Origin: Micavibrio sp.
GTDB lineage: Bacteria > Pseudomonadota > Alphaproteobacteria > Micavibrionales > Micavibrionaceae
DNA length: 64,000 bases
Assembly (NCBI GenBank): GCA_012960155.1
Contig: DUBU01000016.1
Coordinates: 40,358-104,357 of the forward strand
Direction of reading: 5' to 3'
The notes beneath the pieces are model-generated. The model searched no databases. It was not told the origin of the DNA and was given only the letters and a program-made list of their open reading frames with translations. This document shows positions 16,433 through 26,122 of this stretch, piece by piece (position 1 is the stretch's first letter; each line of letters opens with the position of its first letter). The position numbers and the translations under genes were made by a program.

Positions 16433-18748
16433 CTATTTCTTGCCCTTGCCTTTACCCTTCTTAAAGCCGCCCATTTTTCCTTTATTCCCGCGCTTATGCT
16501 TGGGTGTTGTGCCGCTTTTGCCGCGTGGTTTTCCGCCTGATTTGTTGCGGCCTCTCGGCGGCCCGCCGCGGCGTGTGGCTTCGGCTGGTTTTTGCAATTT
16601 GATGCCCGGGATATCGGCACTGTCACTATTGGTCAGTTCCAAAAGCGTGCTGCCCGTCAGGCCATCGGCCTCCACAAGGCGCACCGTAACATTTGCACCC
16701 ATGCGGTACACACGGCCTGATTTACGGCCGATCAGCGCGTGCTGCACCTCGTCATGGATGTAATAATCATTTGGCAGGGTACGCATCGGGATCAAGCCAT
16801 CCGCGCCTGTATCGGCAAGCTCCACAAACAGCCCGAAGCGCGACACGCCGCTGATGCGACCTGCGAACTCCGCGCCCACCTGTTCGGATAGATAGGCCGA
16901 TGTGAAACGGTCAACCGAATTACGCTCTGCCTCTGCCGACAGGCGCTCTGTCTGCGAGATATGATCGCATTTCTCTTGCAGTGTCACTTCTTCTTCCGGC
17001 GATAATTCGCCAGGGCCAAGACGATAGGCTTTGATCAAGCTGCGATGTACCAGCAAATCCGCATAGCGGCGAATAGGGGAGGTGAAATGCGCATATTTGG
17101 TCAGCGCGAGACCAAAGTGGCCTAGGTTTTCAGGGCTGTATACGGCCTGTGACTGCGCGCGCAGCACAACCTGACTGACCAGATGGCTGTACGGCAGACC
17201 CGCCGCTTGCTCCAGCAAACGGTTAACGGTGGCGGAGCGAATGACTTGCCCCTTGGCAAGCTCCAGACCGAAGCCCTGGATAAAGCTGCGCACGGCATCC
17301 ATTTTTTCAGGCTTGGGCGTATCGTGAATACGGTACACACACGGCGCGCGTTTATCTTCCAGAGCGCTTGCCGCCGCCACGTTCGCCAAGATCATAAATT
17401 CTTCGATCAGCTTGTGGCTATCAAGGCGCATACGCTTTTTCACGCCCTTCATATTGCCTTCGTCATCCAGAATAATCTGGCGCTCGGGCAAATCCAGATC
17501 CAGCGCGCCGCGCTTCTTACGGGCTTCGTCCAGTATCTCGTAAGCCTCATAGAGCGGCTTGATCACAGGTTCGAGCAGCGGATCAGTCAGATCATCGGGC
17601 TGGCCGTCAAAGGCGGCTTGCACTTGTTCATATGTCAGGCGTGCCGCAGACTTCATAAGGCCGCGCACGAATTTGTAACCTTCCAGCTTGCCGTCCTTGC
17701 TGACATGCAGGTGAACGGCCATACAGGCGCGGTTTTCCTTAGGGCGCAGCGAACACAAATCATTCGACAGCTTTTCAGGCAGCATCGGAATAACGCGGTC
17801 AGGGAAGTATGTGGAGTTACCGCGCGCATAGGCTTCGCGGTCAAGATGGCTGTCAGGCTTCACGTAATAGGCCACATCGGCAATCGCCACCACCAGATGG
17901 AAGCCGCCATTATCCAGCTTTTCGGCAAAGACAGCATCGTCAAAATCACGGGCATCGGCACCGTCAATCGTGACAAGCGGAATATCGCGCAGATCTTCGC
18001 GCCCGTTGGTATCAGGCACTTTCATCTTGCTGGTTTCGCCGATCACAGCTGTTGGAAATTCTTCGCGCAGACCCATTTCATGGGCGCTGATAATGCTGAT
18101 CGCGCGCGGGTCGGCTTGGTTGCCGATCACATCGACAATGCGCACGTAACGGTTTTTCATGGTGCGGGTCGGCTGTATCTCGCCAATCGCCAGATCGCCT
18201 TCCTGCGCGTTATTCAAATCCTGCTGATGGATGTCGAAATGATACTTTGCCTTCTTGTCGGTCGGCATCAGCACCCAGCCCTTTTTGTGGCGGGTGACAA
18301 GCCCCATCACGCGGCCTTTAGGCGTATCCAGACGGCGGATGATATTGGCCTGATACAGCGTGTCATTCTGGCGTGATAAACGCGCCAATACGCGGTCACC
18401 TTTGCCGAGCGACGGGTGGCCTTTCTTATCGGGCGCGACCAGTATCTTCGGCATATCGCCCTGAAGCTCTTCATTCCATTGCGTCGGCTTGGCCACAACC
18501 TCGCCATCGATATCGATATCAATCACTTCGATGACGCTAACGGCGGGCATGGCCTCGGGCGCGCTGTAACCGCCGCCCGGATGTTTGACCACCAAGCCTT
18601 CGGTTTCAAGGTCGCGCAGCAGTTTTTTGAACGGCACGCGGTCCGCGCCCTTTATATCAAAAGCTTTGCCCAGCTCGCGCTTGGTTAGGGGGGAATCGCT
18701 CTCGGCGATGAATTTTAGTAAGTCCTCTTGTGAGGGTACGTTCGACAT
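16433..18748 (-). CDS. rnr: Ribonuclease R
   Basis: A 771-aa 3'-to-5' exoribonuclease for structured RNA. An N-terminal winged-helix segment (about 1-70) is followed by cold-shock-type RNA-binding domains. The RNB catalytic domain has DGADARDFDDAVFAE near residue 265, with the metal-binding aspartates, and TSPIRRYADLLVHR near 560. An S1 domain begins near EFAGRISGVSRFGLFVEL. The last ~50 residues are a Lys/Gly/Arg-rich tail typical of RNase R. Its ATG abuts the topA stop codon with no gap, so translation is probably coupled. Confidence 0.96.
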   Translation of the reverse strand: MSNVPSQEDLLKFIAESDSPLTKRELGKAFDIKGADRVPFKKLLRDLETEGLVVKHPGGGYSAPEAMPAVSVIEVIDIDIDGEVVAKPTQWNEELQGDMPKILVAPDKKGHPSLGKGDRVLARLSRQNDTLYQANIIRRLDTPKGRVMGLVTRHKKGWVLMPTDKKAKYHFDIHQQDLNNAQEGDLAIGEIQPTRTMKNRYVRIVDVIGNQADPRAISIISAHEMGLREEFPTAVIGETSKMKVPDTNGREDLRDIPLVTIDGADARDFDDAVFAEKLDNGGFHLVVAIADVAYYVKPDSHLDREAYARGNSTYFPDRVIPMLPEKLSNDLCSLRPKENRACMAVHLHVSKDGKLEGYKFVRGLMKSAARLTYEQVQAAFDGQPDDLTDPLLEPVIKPLYEAYEILDEARKKRGALDLDLPERQIILDDEGNMKGVKKRMRLDSHKLIEEFMILANVAAASALEDKRAPCVYRIHDTPKPEKMDAVRSFIQGFGLELAKGQVIRSATVNRLLEQAAGLPYSHLVSQVVLRAQSQAVYSPENLGHFGLALTKYAHFTSPIRRYADLLVHRSLIKAYRLGPGELSPEEEVTLQEKCDHISQTERLSAEAERNSVDRFTSAYLSEQVGAEFAGRISGVSRFGLFVELADTGADGLIPMRTLPNDYYIHDEVQHALIGRKSGRVYRMGANVTVRLVEADGLTGSTLLELTNSDSADIPGIKLQKPAEATRRGGPPRGRNKSGGKPRGKSGTTPKHKRGNKGKMGGFKKGKGKGKK

Positions 18749-21307
18749 TTATGCCTTTTTCTTCTTTGTAGTCTTTTTCGCCGCTTTCTTCTTCGGCTTG
18801 GCTTTGGCCTTTTCTGCCTCTTTTTCGGCTTTGGCGGCTTCTTTTGCGGCCTTCTTCTCGGCAGCTTCGGCGATCACCACAACCGCACGGTTCAATCCTA
18901 CATGTAGTACTTCATCACCTTTTGGCAAGGATGTGAATTTGTTGTCATGCATCAGGAACGGCCCGAAACGTCCGATACCCGCGCGGATCATCTTGCCCGT
19001 TTCAGGGTGTGGTCCGACATCACGTGGCAGCGCCAGCAGATCAAGTGCCATCTCCAGCGTTACGTCCGCAGGTGCAGTGCCTTTCGGCAGACCTTGGCGT
19101 TTTGGCTTTGGTGCCGCAGGCTTTTTCGGCTTCGGCGGGTTTTTCTCGCCGTTTTTCTTGGCTTCTTTCTTGGCCTCTTTCCATTCTTCGATCTGCTGAT
19201 CGTATTCTTTCATACGCGCGGCTTCTTCTTCGGCCGTTTCCTCAGGCGCATCAATCTGCACGTAAGGGCCGTAGGGGCCTCGGCGTAATGTCACAGTGCG
19301 GCCGTTATCAGGATGCTTGCCCAGCTCTTTCGGCTCGTTGGCCAGCTCCGCCCCTTCATTGCCGCCATCTTCGTCTTTTACGATCAGCGGGCGCGTAAAC
19401 TTACACTCAGGATAGTTAGAACAGCCGATAAACGCGCCGAACTTACCAAGCTTCAAGGACAGCTGACCGCTATCACAGGCAGGGCAGGAGCGCGCAGGCT
19501 TGCCGTCTTCGCGTTCAGGGAAGAAGTGGTGACCCAGCTCTTCGTTCAAATGATCAATCACCTCGGTGATTGTCAGGCCTTTGGTTTCTTCCACGGCTTT
19601 GCTGAAATCTTCCCAGAACTGCTTCAGGGATTCTTTCCAGTACAAATGACCCGCGGCAATCACATCCAGCTCTTCTTCAAGATTGGCTGTGAAGTCGTAA
19701 TCGACATATTTATTAAAGAACTTGATCAGGAACGCCGTCACAATGCGGCCGCGATCTTCTGGAATGAAGCGGCGCTTATCCATGATCACGTAATTACGGT
19801 CGCGCAGTACCTGCAGTATAGACGCATAAGTTGACGGACGGCCAATGCCCAGCTCTTCCATCTTCTTCACAAGCGACGCTTCGGAATAACGCGGCGGCGG
19901 CTGAGTGAAGTGCTGGTTCGGATCAACATCGACAAGACGTGTCGCATCGCCTTGGGTTAGCGGCGGCAGAATTCTGTCGTTATCTTTTTCATTGGCATCA
20001 TCGTCATCGGTATCTTCGACATAAAGTGTCAGGAAACCGTCAAACGCAATGATAGAGCCGTTAGCACGTAAGACAACATCGTCTGTGCCGTCTGAAATAT
20101 CAACGCGCACCTGATCCAGAATGGCGTTTTCCATCTGGCTTGCCATCGTGCGTTTCCAGATCAGCTCATACAGCTTCAATTGCTGGTCATCCAGCACTTT
20201 GGCCAATGACTGTGGTGTGCGGGACAGGTCAGTCGGGCGGATCGCTTCGTGCGCTTCCTGTGCGTTCTTGGCTTTCGACTTATAAAGGCGTGGCTCATCA
20301 GGCAGATATTTATCGCCGTAATTCTTTTTGATCTCGCCGCGGCACTGGTTCACGGCATCTTGTGACAAAGTCGTGCCGTCCGTACGCATATAGGTAATCA
20401 GACCTGTGGCTTCGCCGTCAATCTCTATACCTTCATACAGGCGCTGCGCGGTGCGCATGGTTTGTGAGGCGCTAAATCCAAGCTTGCGGGATGCTTCCTG
20501 CTGCAGTGTTGATGTAATGAACGGCGGCGCAGGGCTGCGGCGCATCTGTTTCTTTTCAACGCTCTGGACTTTCAGAGCCTTGTTTCTAATGCGGTCAACC
20601 GCATGCATCGCATCGGCTTCGTTATTGATATCCAGCTTATCAAGCTTATTACCTGCCAGATGCGTCAGCTTGGCTGTAAACGGCACGCCGTCAGGATTTT
20701 TCAGGCGGGCTTCGATGCTCCAATATTCTTGCGCATTAAACGCTTCGATCTCGGATTCGCGCTCACATATAAGACGCAGTGCCACAGATTGCACGCGCCC
20801 CGCCGAGCGGGAGCCTGGCAATTTGCGCCACAGAACAGGCGACAGGTTAAAGCCCACCAGATAATCCAGCGCACGGCGCGCAAGATAAGCTTCGATCAGC
20901 GGCGTATCCAGATCACGCGCATTGGCGAACGCTTCTTTAACGGCATTCTTGGTAATCTCGTTGAATGTAACGCGGTGTAATTCGCGCCCGGACAAGATGC
21001 CGTCATCTTCCAGAATTTCTTTGATATGCCATGAAATCGCTTCTCCCTCTCTATCCGGGTCGGTTGCGAGATATATGGCTTTGGACTTCTTGGCCAGCTT
21101 TTTGATATCGCTGATCGCTTTATCGGAACGATCACCCGCTTGCCACTTCATGGCAAATCCATCGTCAGGCTGCACGGAACCGTCCTTGGGCGGCAGGTCA
21201 CGAACATGGCCGTAAGAGGCGATGACCTCGTAATCACTGCCTAGATATTTATTGATCGTCTTGGCCTTGGCGGGCGACTCAACGATAACAAGATTGGATG
21301 CACTCAC
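18749..21307 (-). CDS. topA: DNA topoisomerase I
   Basis: An 852-aa type IA topoisomerase that relaxes negative supercoils. The Toprim domain opens with VIVESPAKAKTINKYLG. The catalytic Tyr is in LITYMRTDGTTLS near residue 305. One clear zinc-ribbon (CPACDSG...GCSNYPECKF) follows near 600. Two more C-terminal repeats (LGKHPDNGRTVTLRRGPYG; VGPHPETGKMIRAGIGRFG) follow. The final ~45 residues are a histone H1-like Lys/Ala tail. It sits between dprA and rnr in one operon, the standard alphaproteobacterial order. Confidence 0.97.
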   Translation of the reverse strand: MSASNLVIVESPAKAKTINKYLGSDYEVIASYGHVRDLPPKDGSVQPDDGFAMKWQAGDRSDKAISDIKKLAKKSKAIYLATDPDREGEAISWHIKEILEDDGILSGRELHRVTFNEITKNAVKEAFANARDLDTPLIEAYLARRALDYLVGFNLSPVLWRKLPGSRSAGRVQSVALRLICERESEIEAFNAQEYWSIEARLKNPDGVPFTAKLTHLAGNKLDKLDINNEADAMHAVDRIRNKALKVQSVEKKQMRRSPAPPFITSTLQQEASRKLGFSASQTMRTAQRLYEGIEIDGEATGLITYMRTDGTTLSQDAVNQCRGEIKKNYGDKYLPDEPRLYKSKAKNAQEAHEAIRPTDLSRTPQSLAKVLDDQQLKLYELIWKRTMASQMENAILDQVRVDISDGTDDVVLRANGSIIAFDGFLTLYVEDTDDDDANEKDNDRILPPLTQGDATRLVDVDPNQHFTQPPPRYSEASLVKKMEELGIGRPSTYASILQVLRDRNYVIMDKRRFIPEDRGRIVTAFLIKFFNKYVDYDFTANLEEELDVIAAGHLYWKESLKQFWEDFSKAVEETKGLTITEVIDHLNEELGHHFFPEREDGKPARSCPACDSGQLSLKLGKFGAFIGCSNYPECKFTRPLIVKDEDGGNEGAELANEPKELGKHPDNGRTVTLRRGPYGPYVQIDAPEETAEEEAARMKEYDQQIEEWKEAKKEAKKNGEKNPPKPKKPAAPKPKRQGLPKGTAPADVTLEMALDLLALPRDVGPHPETGKMIRAGIGRFGPFLMHDNKFTSLPKGDEVLHVGLNRAVVVIAEAAEKKAAKEAAKAEKEAEKAKAKPKKKAAKKTTKKKKA

Positions 21308-21389
21308 GGACTAAAATCTTCCCGAATCAATTACTCTTCTTTTTAGGAAGTGACATGTAATTGTGATTTCGTCAACCCTGTTGCGTGTA

Positions 21390-22544
21390 TTACGCATGAA
21401 CCAGCATTACGCGATTGCCAGGCAAACGCTGGATTTCTCCGCATAATTCCAGTTCTAATAATATTGTCTGGGCAAGTGATGCTGGTATGTCGGCGCTACG
21501 GATCAGCTCGTTAATCTCGCACGGCGTAAATGACATCGCGTTTATTAATAATGTCTTGGATTCGGCAGCATCGGGTCTGTGTACGGCTTCGATAATTTCA
21601 TCATTGGCCGCCAGCGGCACAGAATAGGTCGGGCGCGCCACATCCGACAGCTGATTGCCGCTAAAGCTATTGATACTCTCTAATATGTCCGCCGCATCAC
21701 GCACCAAGCTCGCACCGTCACGGATTAGCGCATTAGGCCCGCTAGCGCGCGGATCAAGCGGATGACCCGGAACGGCGTAAACATCACGGCCCTGTTCCCC
21801 TGCAAGACGCGCGGTTATCAGTGATCCTGAGCGCACAGTGGCCTCAACGACAACAATGCCTTGAGAAATGCCTGACACAATACGGTTACGGCGCGGAAAG
21901 TCGCGGCTGCGCGGGGATACGCCTAGCGGGTTTTCAGCCAGTATCGCACCTTTTTCACGGATTTCGGCATATAACTTCTCGTTCTCGCGCGGATATATAA
22001 TGTCGATGCCACCCGCCACAACGGCGATTGTTCCTGTCTCGATCGAACCGTTATGCGCCGCCGTATCAATACCGCGCGCAAGGCCTGATGCGATCACTTG
22101 CCCCGCTTCGCCCAGCTCTTTGGCGAGCTTCTCGGCAAACTTCAAACCATTGATCGATGAATTACGCGCGCCGACAATACCGATTGTGGCTTTGTTCAAA
22201 AGATCGACATTGCCCAGCACAGATAGCACAGGCGGCGCATCCTCTGTCGCGGCCAGCGCCAGCGGGTAAACATCATCGGCAGCCGTAATCATATCGCCGC
22301 CGTTCTTACGCACGCGCTCATATTCTTTTTCAATCGCGGCGAGCGGGGGGATGACTAGCTGTTTTTTGGATTTCGCTGTTAGGGTCGGAATGGCTTCCAG
22401 TGCTTTGGATGCGCTGCCGAACTGTTCGATGAAACGGTAAAATGTAATCGGCCCGACATTTTCTGTGCGCGAAAGCCTGATCCAAGCCAGCTTCTCCGCA
22501 TCTGTCAGCGGGGCGGCGCTCTGTCTTGCCGATTTAAAAAGCAT
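21390..22544 (-). CDS. dprA: DNA processing protein DprA
   Basis: A 384-aa cytoplasmic single-strand DNA-binding protein that loads RecA during natural transformation. An N-terminal helix-hairpin/SAM-like region (1-65) precedes the Rossmann core with GIVGARNSSINGLKFA, ASGLARGIDTAAHNGS and VVVEATVRSGSLITARLA. A C-terminal winged-helix-like domain (about 315-384) is present. It is 82 bases upstream of topA and 47 bases downstream of plsY on the same strand. The pilus locus further on makes DNA uptake conceivable, but no comEC is in the window. Confidence 0.94.
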   Translation of the reverse strand: MLFKSARQSAAPLTDAEKLAWIRLSRTENVGPITFYRFIEQFGSASKALEAIPTLTAKSKKQLVIPPLAAIEKEYERVRKNGGDMITAADDVYPLALAATEDAPPVLSVLGNVDLLNKATIGIVGARNSSINGLKFAEKLAKELGEAGQVIASGLARGIDTAAHNGSIETGTIAVVAGGIDIIYPRENEKLYAEIREKGAILAENPLGVSPRSRDFPRRNRIVSGISQGIVVVEATVRSGSLITARLAGEQGRDVYAVPGHPLDPRASGPNALIRDGASLVRDAADILESINSFSGNQLSDVARPTYSVPLAANDEIIEAVHRPDAAESKTLLINAMSFTPCEINELIRSADIPASLAQTILLELELCGEIQRLPGNRVMLVHA

Positions 22545-22591
22545 ATGCCTTTATAAACACAGAAGAACTACTTTGGGTAGGGGTATTGTGA

Positions 22592-23185
22592 CTACTTGTC
22601 TTTCTTTTTGCCGATTTTCGGCTCTTCGCCTTTAATCAGGCGCTGGATATTCGCGCGGTGCTTTACCCAGACAAGCAGGGCGATAATGCCGCATACGCCT
22701 GAAACCTGCGCATCGCCATATATAAAGTGGGCGGCAATCGGGGATAGCGCGACAGCGACGAGCGCAGATAGCGAAGAAATGCGGAAGATCAGCGCCATCA
22801 CCAGCCATGTCAAACAGGCAAAAACGCCCACGGTCGGCACAGCGGCCAGCAAAGTTCCGAGTGTTGTGGCAACGCCTTTGCCGCCTTTGAATTTAAGCCA
22901 GACAGGGAACATATGGCCGATAATCGCGGCAAGACCCGCAAAGATCGCCGCTTGGTCGTTAATCAGATACATGGCTGTGAGTGCTGCAATCGCGCCTTTT
23001 CCGCTATCTAGCATCAGTGTCACAAAGGCCAGCGGCTTGTTACCCGTGCGCAGAACGTTGGTCGCGCCGATATTGCCTGACCCGATCTTGCGGATATCGC
23101 CATAGCCCGCCATATAGGACAGCACCAGACCAAACGGGATAGAGCCGAATAAATAACCAAGAAGTATTGCGAGTAAGAACATCAT
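22592..23185 (-). CDS. plsY: Acyl-phosphate glycerol-3-phosphate acyltransferase
   Basis: A 197-aa inner-membrane enzyme that transfers acyl groups from acyl-phosphate to glycerol-3-phosphate, the first step of phospholipid synthesis. Five or so membrane helices. Conserved loops: GSIPFGLVLSY (about 12-22), GSGNIGATNVLRTGNK (about 37-52) and LKFKGGKGVATTLG (about 98-111). The C-terminal tail is basic. Its ATG overlaps the pyrB stop by four bases (ATGA). In most Alphaproteobacteria pyrC lies between pyrB and plsY; here it does not. Confidence 0.95.
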   Translation of the reverse strand: MMFLLAILLGYLFGSIPFGLVLSYMAGYGDIRKIGSGNIGATNVLRTGNKPLAFVTLMLDSGKGAIAALTAMYLINDQAAIFAGLAAIIGHMFPVWLKFKGGKGVATTLGTLLAAVPTVGVFACLTWLVMALIFRISSLSALVAVALSPIAAHFIYGDAQVSGVCGIIALLVWVKHRANIQRLIKGEEPKIGKKKDK

Positions 23186-24159
23186 TTGTTTTTCAGTAAT
23201 AGGTCTAGGACAGCCATGCGGGTCGGGACGCCGTTACGCACTTGATTAAGGATCAAGCTGCGCTGTGGGTCATCGGCCACTTCATCGGCGATTTCAACAT
23301 TGCGGTTCATGGGGCCGGGATGCATGACAAGCGCATCGGGCTTGGCCATATCAAGGCGTTCCAGCGTCAGGCCGTAATCAGCAAAGAAGCTCTCTTCGGA
23401 TGGAATTTCAGCATCAAGCATACGCTCTTTTTGAAGGCGCAGCATCATCACGATGTCGCAATCCTTCAGGCCTTCCTCCATAGAGGTGAACATTTGAATG
23501 CTATCGTGTGGTAATTTCTTTGGCATCAGTAGGGGCGGCGCGATAACGCGGACATTCGCGCCGAGCTTAACCAGCGTATCCATGTTTGATGACGCTACGC
23601 GGCTATGCGCGACATCCCCGCAAATCGCGATGTTCAGCCCTTCAATCTTGCCTTTGTGACGGCGAATGGTCAGCGCATCCAGCAGCGCCTGTGTCGGGTG
23701 TTCGCGCCAGCTATCGCCCGCATTTACGACAGGACAGTTCACGTGTCCTGCGATAAAATCAGGCGCGGCAAATTCGCTGTGGCGCATGATAATCGCATCA
23801 GGGCGCAGCATCGCATCCAACGTTAATACGGTATCCAGCAAGCTCTCGCCTTTTTTAACCGAGCTATGGGCGATATCGATATTGATCCATTCCGCGCCGA
23901 GTCGTTTCGCCGCCATTTCAAAGGATGTGCGGGTGCGCGTTGAATCTTCGAAGAACAATGACAAGATGATGTTGCCGCGCAGAATGTCGGGCTTGAACGC
24001 CTTGTCATCCAGACGGTCGGCATAATAATTGGCCAGATCCAGAATAATCTCGATCTCGTCTTTGTTAAGGTTTTTCGTGCCTAACAGGTGATCATGACCG
24101 AATTTCTGACGATCGACTTTCTCAAACCCTTTGCCTTTAACAATTTCCGGCTGCGTCAT
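23182..24159 (-). CDS. pyrB: Aspartate carbamoyltransferase catalytic subunit
   Basis: A 325-aa enzyme forming carbamoyl-aspartate in pyrimidine synthesis. The carbamoyl-phosphate loop is FFEDSTRTRTSFEMA (about residues 69-83; Asp where many have Asn). The aspartate site is NAGDSWREHPTQALLD near 170, and HPGPMNRNVE lies near 282. No regulatory subunit is nearby. Four-base overlaps on both ends (with the CoA transferase upstream and plsY downstream) show tight operon packing. Confidence 0.96.
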   Translation of the reverse strand: MTQPEIVKGKGFEKVDRQKFGHDHLLGTKNLNKDEIEIILDLANYYADRLDDKAFKPDILRGNIILSLFFEDSTRTRTSFEMAAKRLGAEWINIDIAHSSVKKGESLLDTVLTLDAMLRPDAIIMRHSEFAAPDFIAGHVNCPVVNAGDSWREHPTQALLDALTIRRHKGKIEGLNIAICGDVAHSRVASSNMDTLVKLGANVRVIAPPLLMPKKLPHDSIQMFTSMEEGLKDCDIVMMLRLQKERMLDAEIPSEESFFADYGLTLERLDMAKPDALVMHPGPMNRNVEIADEVADDPQRSLILNQVRNGVPTRMAVLDLLLKNK

Positions 24160-25373
24160 TCTATGATGCCTTTATCTTTCAATGCCTTTATGGCGGTGTC
24201 ATCCATGCCTAATTGCTTTTTTAATACATCATCCGTGTCCTGACCGCAAACAGGCGGTGCGCGGTTATAAACAACAGGGGTTTCGGATAGCTTCAGCGGG
24301 CTGCCGACCAGCTTGACCGTATGGCCACTGCCTTTGTGCTCCATCTCGATTTCCATGTCGCGCGCTTTGACCTGCGGATGGGCGAAGACATCAGGCATTT
24401 CATTAACGGGCGCCACAGGGACATCAACATCTTGCAGCAGAGCAATCCAGTAATCCATCGTTTGTGAGGCAACGGCCTCGGCAATCATCGGGCATAATTC
24501 ATCACGATGGACAATGCGCGCACTATTCGTGGCAAAGCGCGCATCCTCTGCCCATTCGCCGTGGTTCAGCGCTTTGGCAAGGCGGCTAAATTGGCGGTCA
24601 TTGCCAACGGCGATAATGATATGCCCGTCCGAAGCCTCAAAAACCTGATAGGGAACAATCGTGGAATGCGCATTCCCCAAGCGAGGCGCTGTCTTGCCTG
24701 ACGTTAGATAGTATTGCGCAAGGTTTGTCATGCTGGCCAGCGTGCAATCCAGCAATGCCACATCGATATGCTGCCCCGTGCCTGTCTGCGCGCGGTTATT
24801 CAGCGCCGCCAGAATACCGATCGCCGCATAATGCCCTGTCATAATATCACTCAGCGCTACCCCGACCTTCATTGGCTGCCCGTCGGGTTCGCCCGTGGCT
24901 GCCATCAGCCCGCCCATAGCTTGCGCCAGAAAATCATAGCCCGGCTCATGGGCGATAGGACCGTTCTGGCCAAACCCTGTAATAGAGGCATATATAATGT
25001 GCGGATGTCTTTTATGGACGCTTTCGTAATCCAGTCCGTATTTGGCTAGACCGTCGACTTTGAAATTTTCGATCAGCACATCGGCCTTTTCTAAAAGCTT
25101 GTGTATGATCTCTTGTCCGTCCGCGGTTGTCAGGTCAACAGCAAGGCTGCGTTTATTGCGATTGGCCGACAGGTAATAGGCGCTCTCGGTCGTGTCGTTA
25201 CCGTCTTGATCTTTGACAAAAGGCGGTCCCCATTTACGGGTGTCGTCCCCCTGTGCGGGGCGCTCAATCTTGATCACATTGGCGCCAAGATCGCCAAGGA
25301 TCTGCGTGCAGGCGGGACCTGCCAGAACACGGGAGAGGTCAACGATGGTGATATTTTCAAGCGCTGATTTCAT
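24156..25373 (-). CDS. CaiB/BaiF (class III) CoA transferase
   Basis: A 405-aa enzyme moving CoA between carboxylic acids. Start at 25373 gives MKSALENITIVDLSRVLAGP, the typical beginning; the frame runs 26 codons further. Motifs: ILGDLGANVIKIERP, SANRNKRSLAVDL, ASITGFGQNGP and VALLDCTLASM (candidate catalytic Asp near 168). C-terminal MPDVFAHPQVKARDM is also characteristic. The substrate cannot be predicted. It is the first gene of the pyrB-plsY-dprA-topA-rnr run, overlapping pyrB by four bases. Confidence 0.9.
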   Translation of the reverse strand: MKSALENITIVDLSRVLAGPACTQILGDLGANVIKIERPAQGDDTRKWGPPFVKDQDGNDTTESAYYLSANRNKRSLAVDLTTADGQEIIHKLLEKADVLIENFKVDGLAKYGLDYESVHKRHPHIIYASITGFGQNGPIAHEPGYDFLAQAMGGLMAATGEPDGQPMKVGVALSDIMTGHYAAIGILAALNNRAQTGTGQHIDVALLDCTLASMTNLAQYYLTSGKTAPRLGNAHSTIVPYQVFEASDGHIIIAVGNDRQFSRLAKALNHGEWAEDARFATNSARIVHRDELCPMIAEAVASQTMDYWIALLQDVDVPVAPVNEMPDVFAHPQVKARDMEIEMEHKGSGHTVKLVGSPLKLSETPVVYNRAPPVCGQDTDDVLKKQLGMDDTAIKALKDKGIIE

Positions 25374-25389
25374 AGGCGCTATTATAGAC

Positions 25390-25896
25390 CTATCCGAGCG
25401 GATTGAAATCACGGAATAGGTACATAGCCACAATAATAATGCCGACAGCAAAGCCCGGGCCTGCCGGTATCTGTAGGCGTGAGAGGTTGAATTTTGTGCC
25501 GTTTACATTGCTTTCATAAAACGCATGACCAATACCGTGAACCATTCCGGCTACGGCGCCGATAGCCATCGCCAGCAATATTCCTTCTGAGCCCAGCCAG
25601 ATGCCGCCGGCGCCCATGAGTTTTACATCGCCGAGACCTAGGGCATCGGTTTTGTATAGGCGGTTCGCGATGAGGCGCAATCCATAAAGGCTGGCAAAGC
25701 CTACGCTGAAACCAACAAAGATATCGATAGGCTCAACAAATTGCGCAAGTGTTGTCAGGTGAAAAACAATCCCGAGCGTGGCAAAGCCCAGCACCATCTC
25801 GTTAGGGAGTAGACGTGTTTTGAGGTCTACTGCGGAAAGTAGTGTCAGCATTCCGAAGCCGCCGCAGAGGCAGGCCATAGCAACCCATGAAAGCAT
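25390..25896 (-). CDS. Prepilin peptidase, A24 family
   Basis: A 168-aa polytopic membrane aspartyl protease that removes the leader from prepilins. The two catalytic aspartates are in SAVDLKTRLLPNEMV (about residue 24) and LGLGDVKLMG (about 92). Only the peptidase domain is present; the N-terminal methylase half of PilD is missing, as in TadV/CpaA-like or type IVb peptidases. It is divergent from the pilus operon starting at 26123 and most likely processes the pilin-like proteins at 34814 and 35682. Confidence 0.85.
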   Translation of the reverse strand: MLSWVAMACLCGGFGMLTLLSAVDLKTRLLPNEMVLGFATLGIVFHLTTLAQFVEPIDIFVGFSVGFASLYGLRLIANRLYKTDALGLGDVKLMGAGGIWLGSEGILLAMAIGAVAGMVHGIGHAFYESNVNGTKFNLSRLQIPAGPGFAVGIIIVAMYLFRDFNPLG

Positions 25897-26047
25897 TAAT
25901 AGTCCTTTTTACTTGCACATATACTTCAAGACAAAAATGTACACAGAAGAGTATTAAATGACAATGCACTAAAACTTTTTCAGGAATTCCGTGGATAGTT
26001 TTGGGGCAGCGCATTGCCAGTCTATATAGCCCTAGTCTACCTTTGTA

Positions 26048-26059
26048 TTTGAGCTCAAA
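26048..26059. promoter_or_regulatory. 12-bp perfect palindrome in the pilus locus control region
   Basis: TTTGAGCTCAAA lies 64 bases upstream of the response regulator gene, in the 226-base divergent region between the prepilin peptidase and the pilus operon. A regulator-binding site is possible. I see no convincing -35/-10 pair in this gap. Confidence 0.3.
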
Positions 26060-26122
26060 GAATTCGTAATCTGCGAAATCTTTATTTTAGTACTACATTT
26101 TTAGTCTGGACTGTCTAAGCGC

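Noticed and set aside
17183..18376. A ~397-codon open frame on the plus strand inside rnr
   Set aside because: It is antisense to a clear RNase R with all motifs. Its protein has no recognisable domain and a His/Arg-rich composition typical of a reversed frame.
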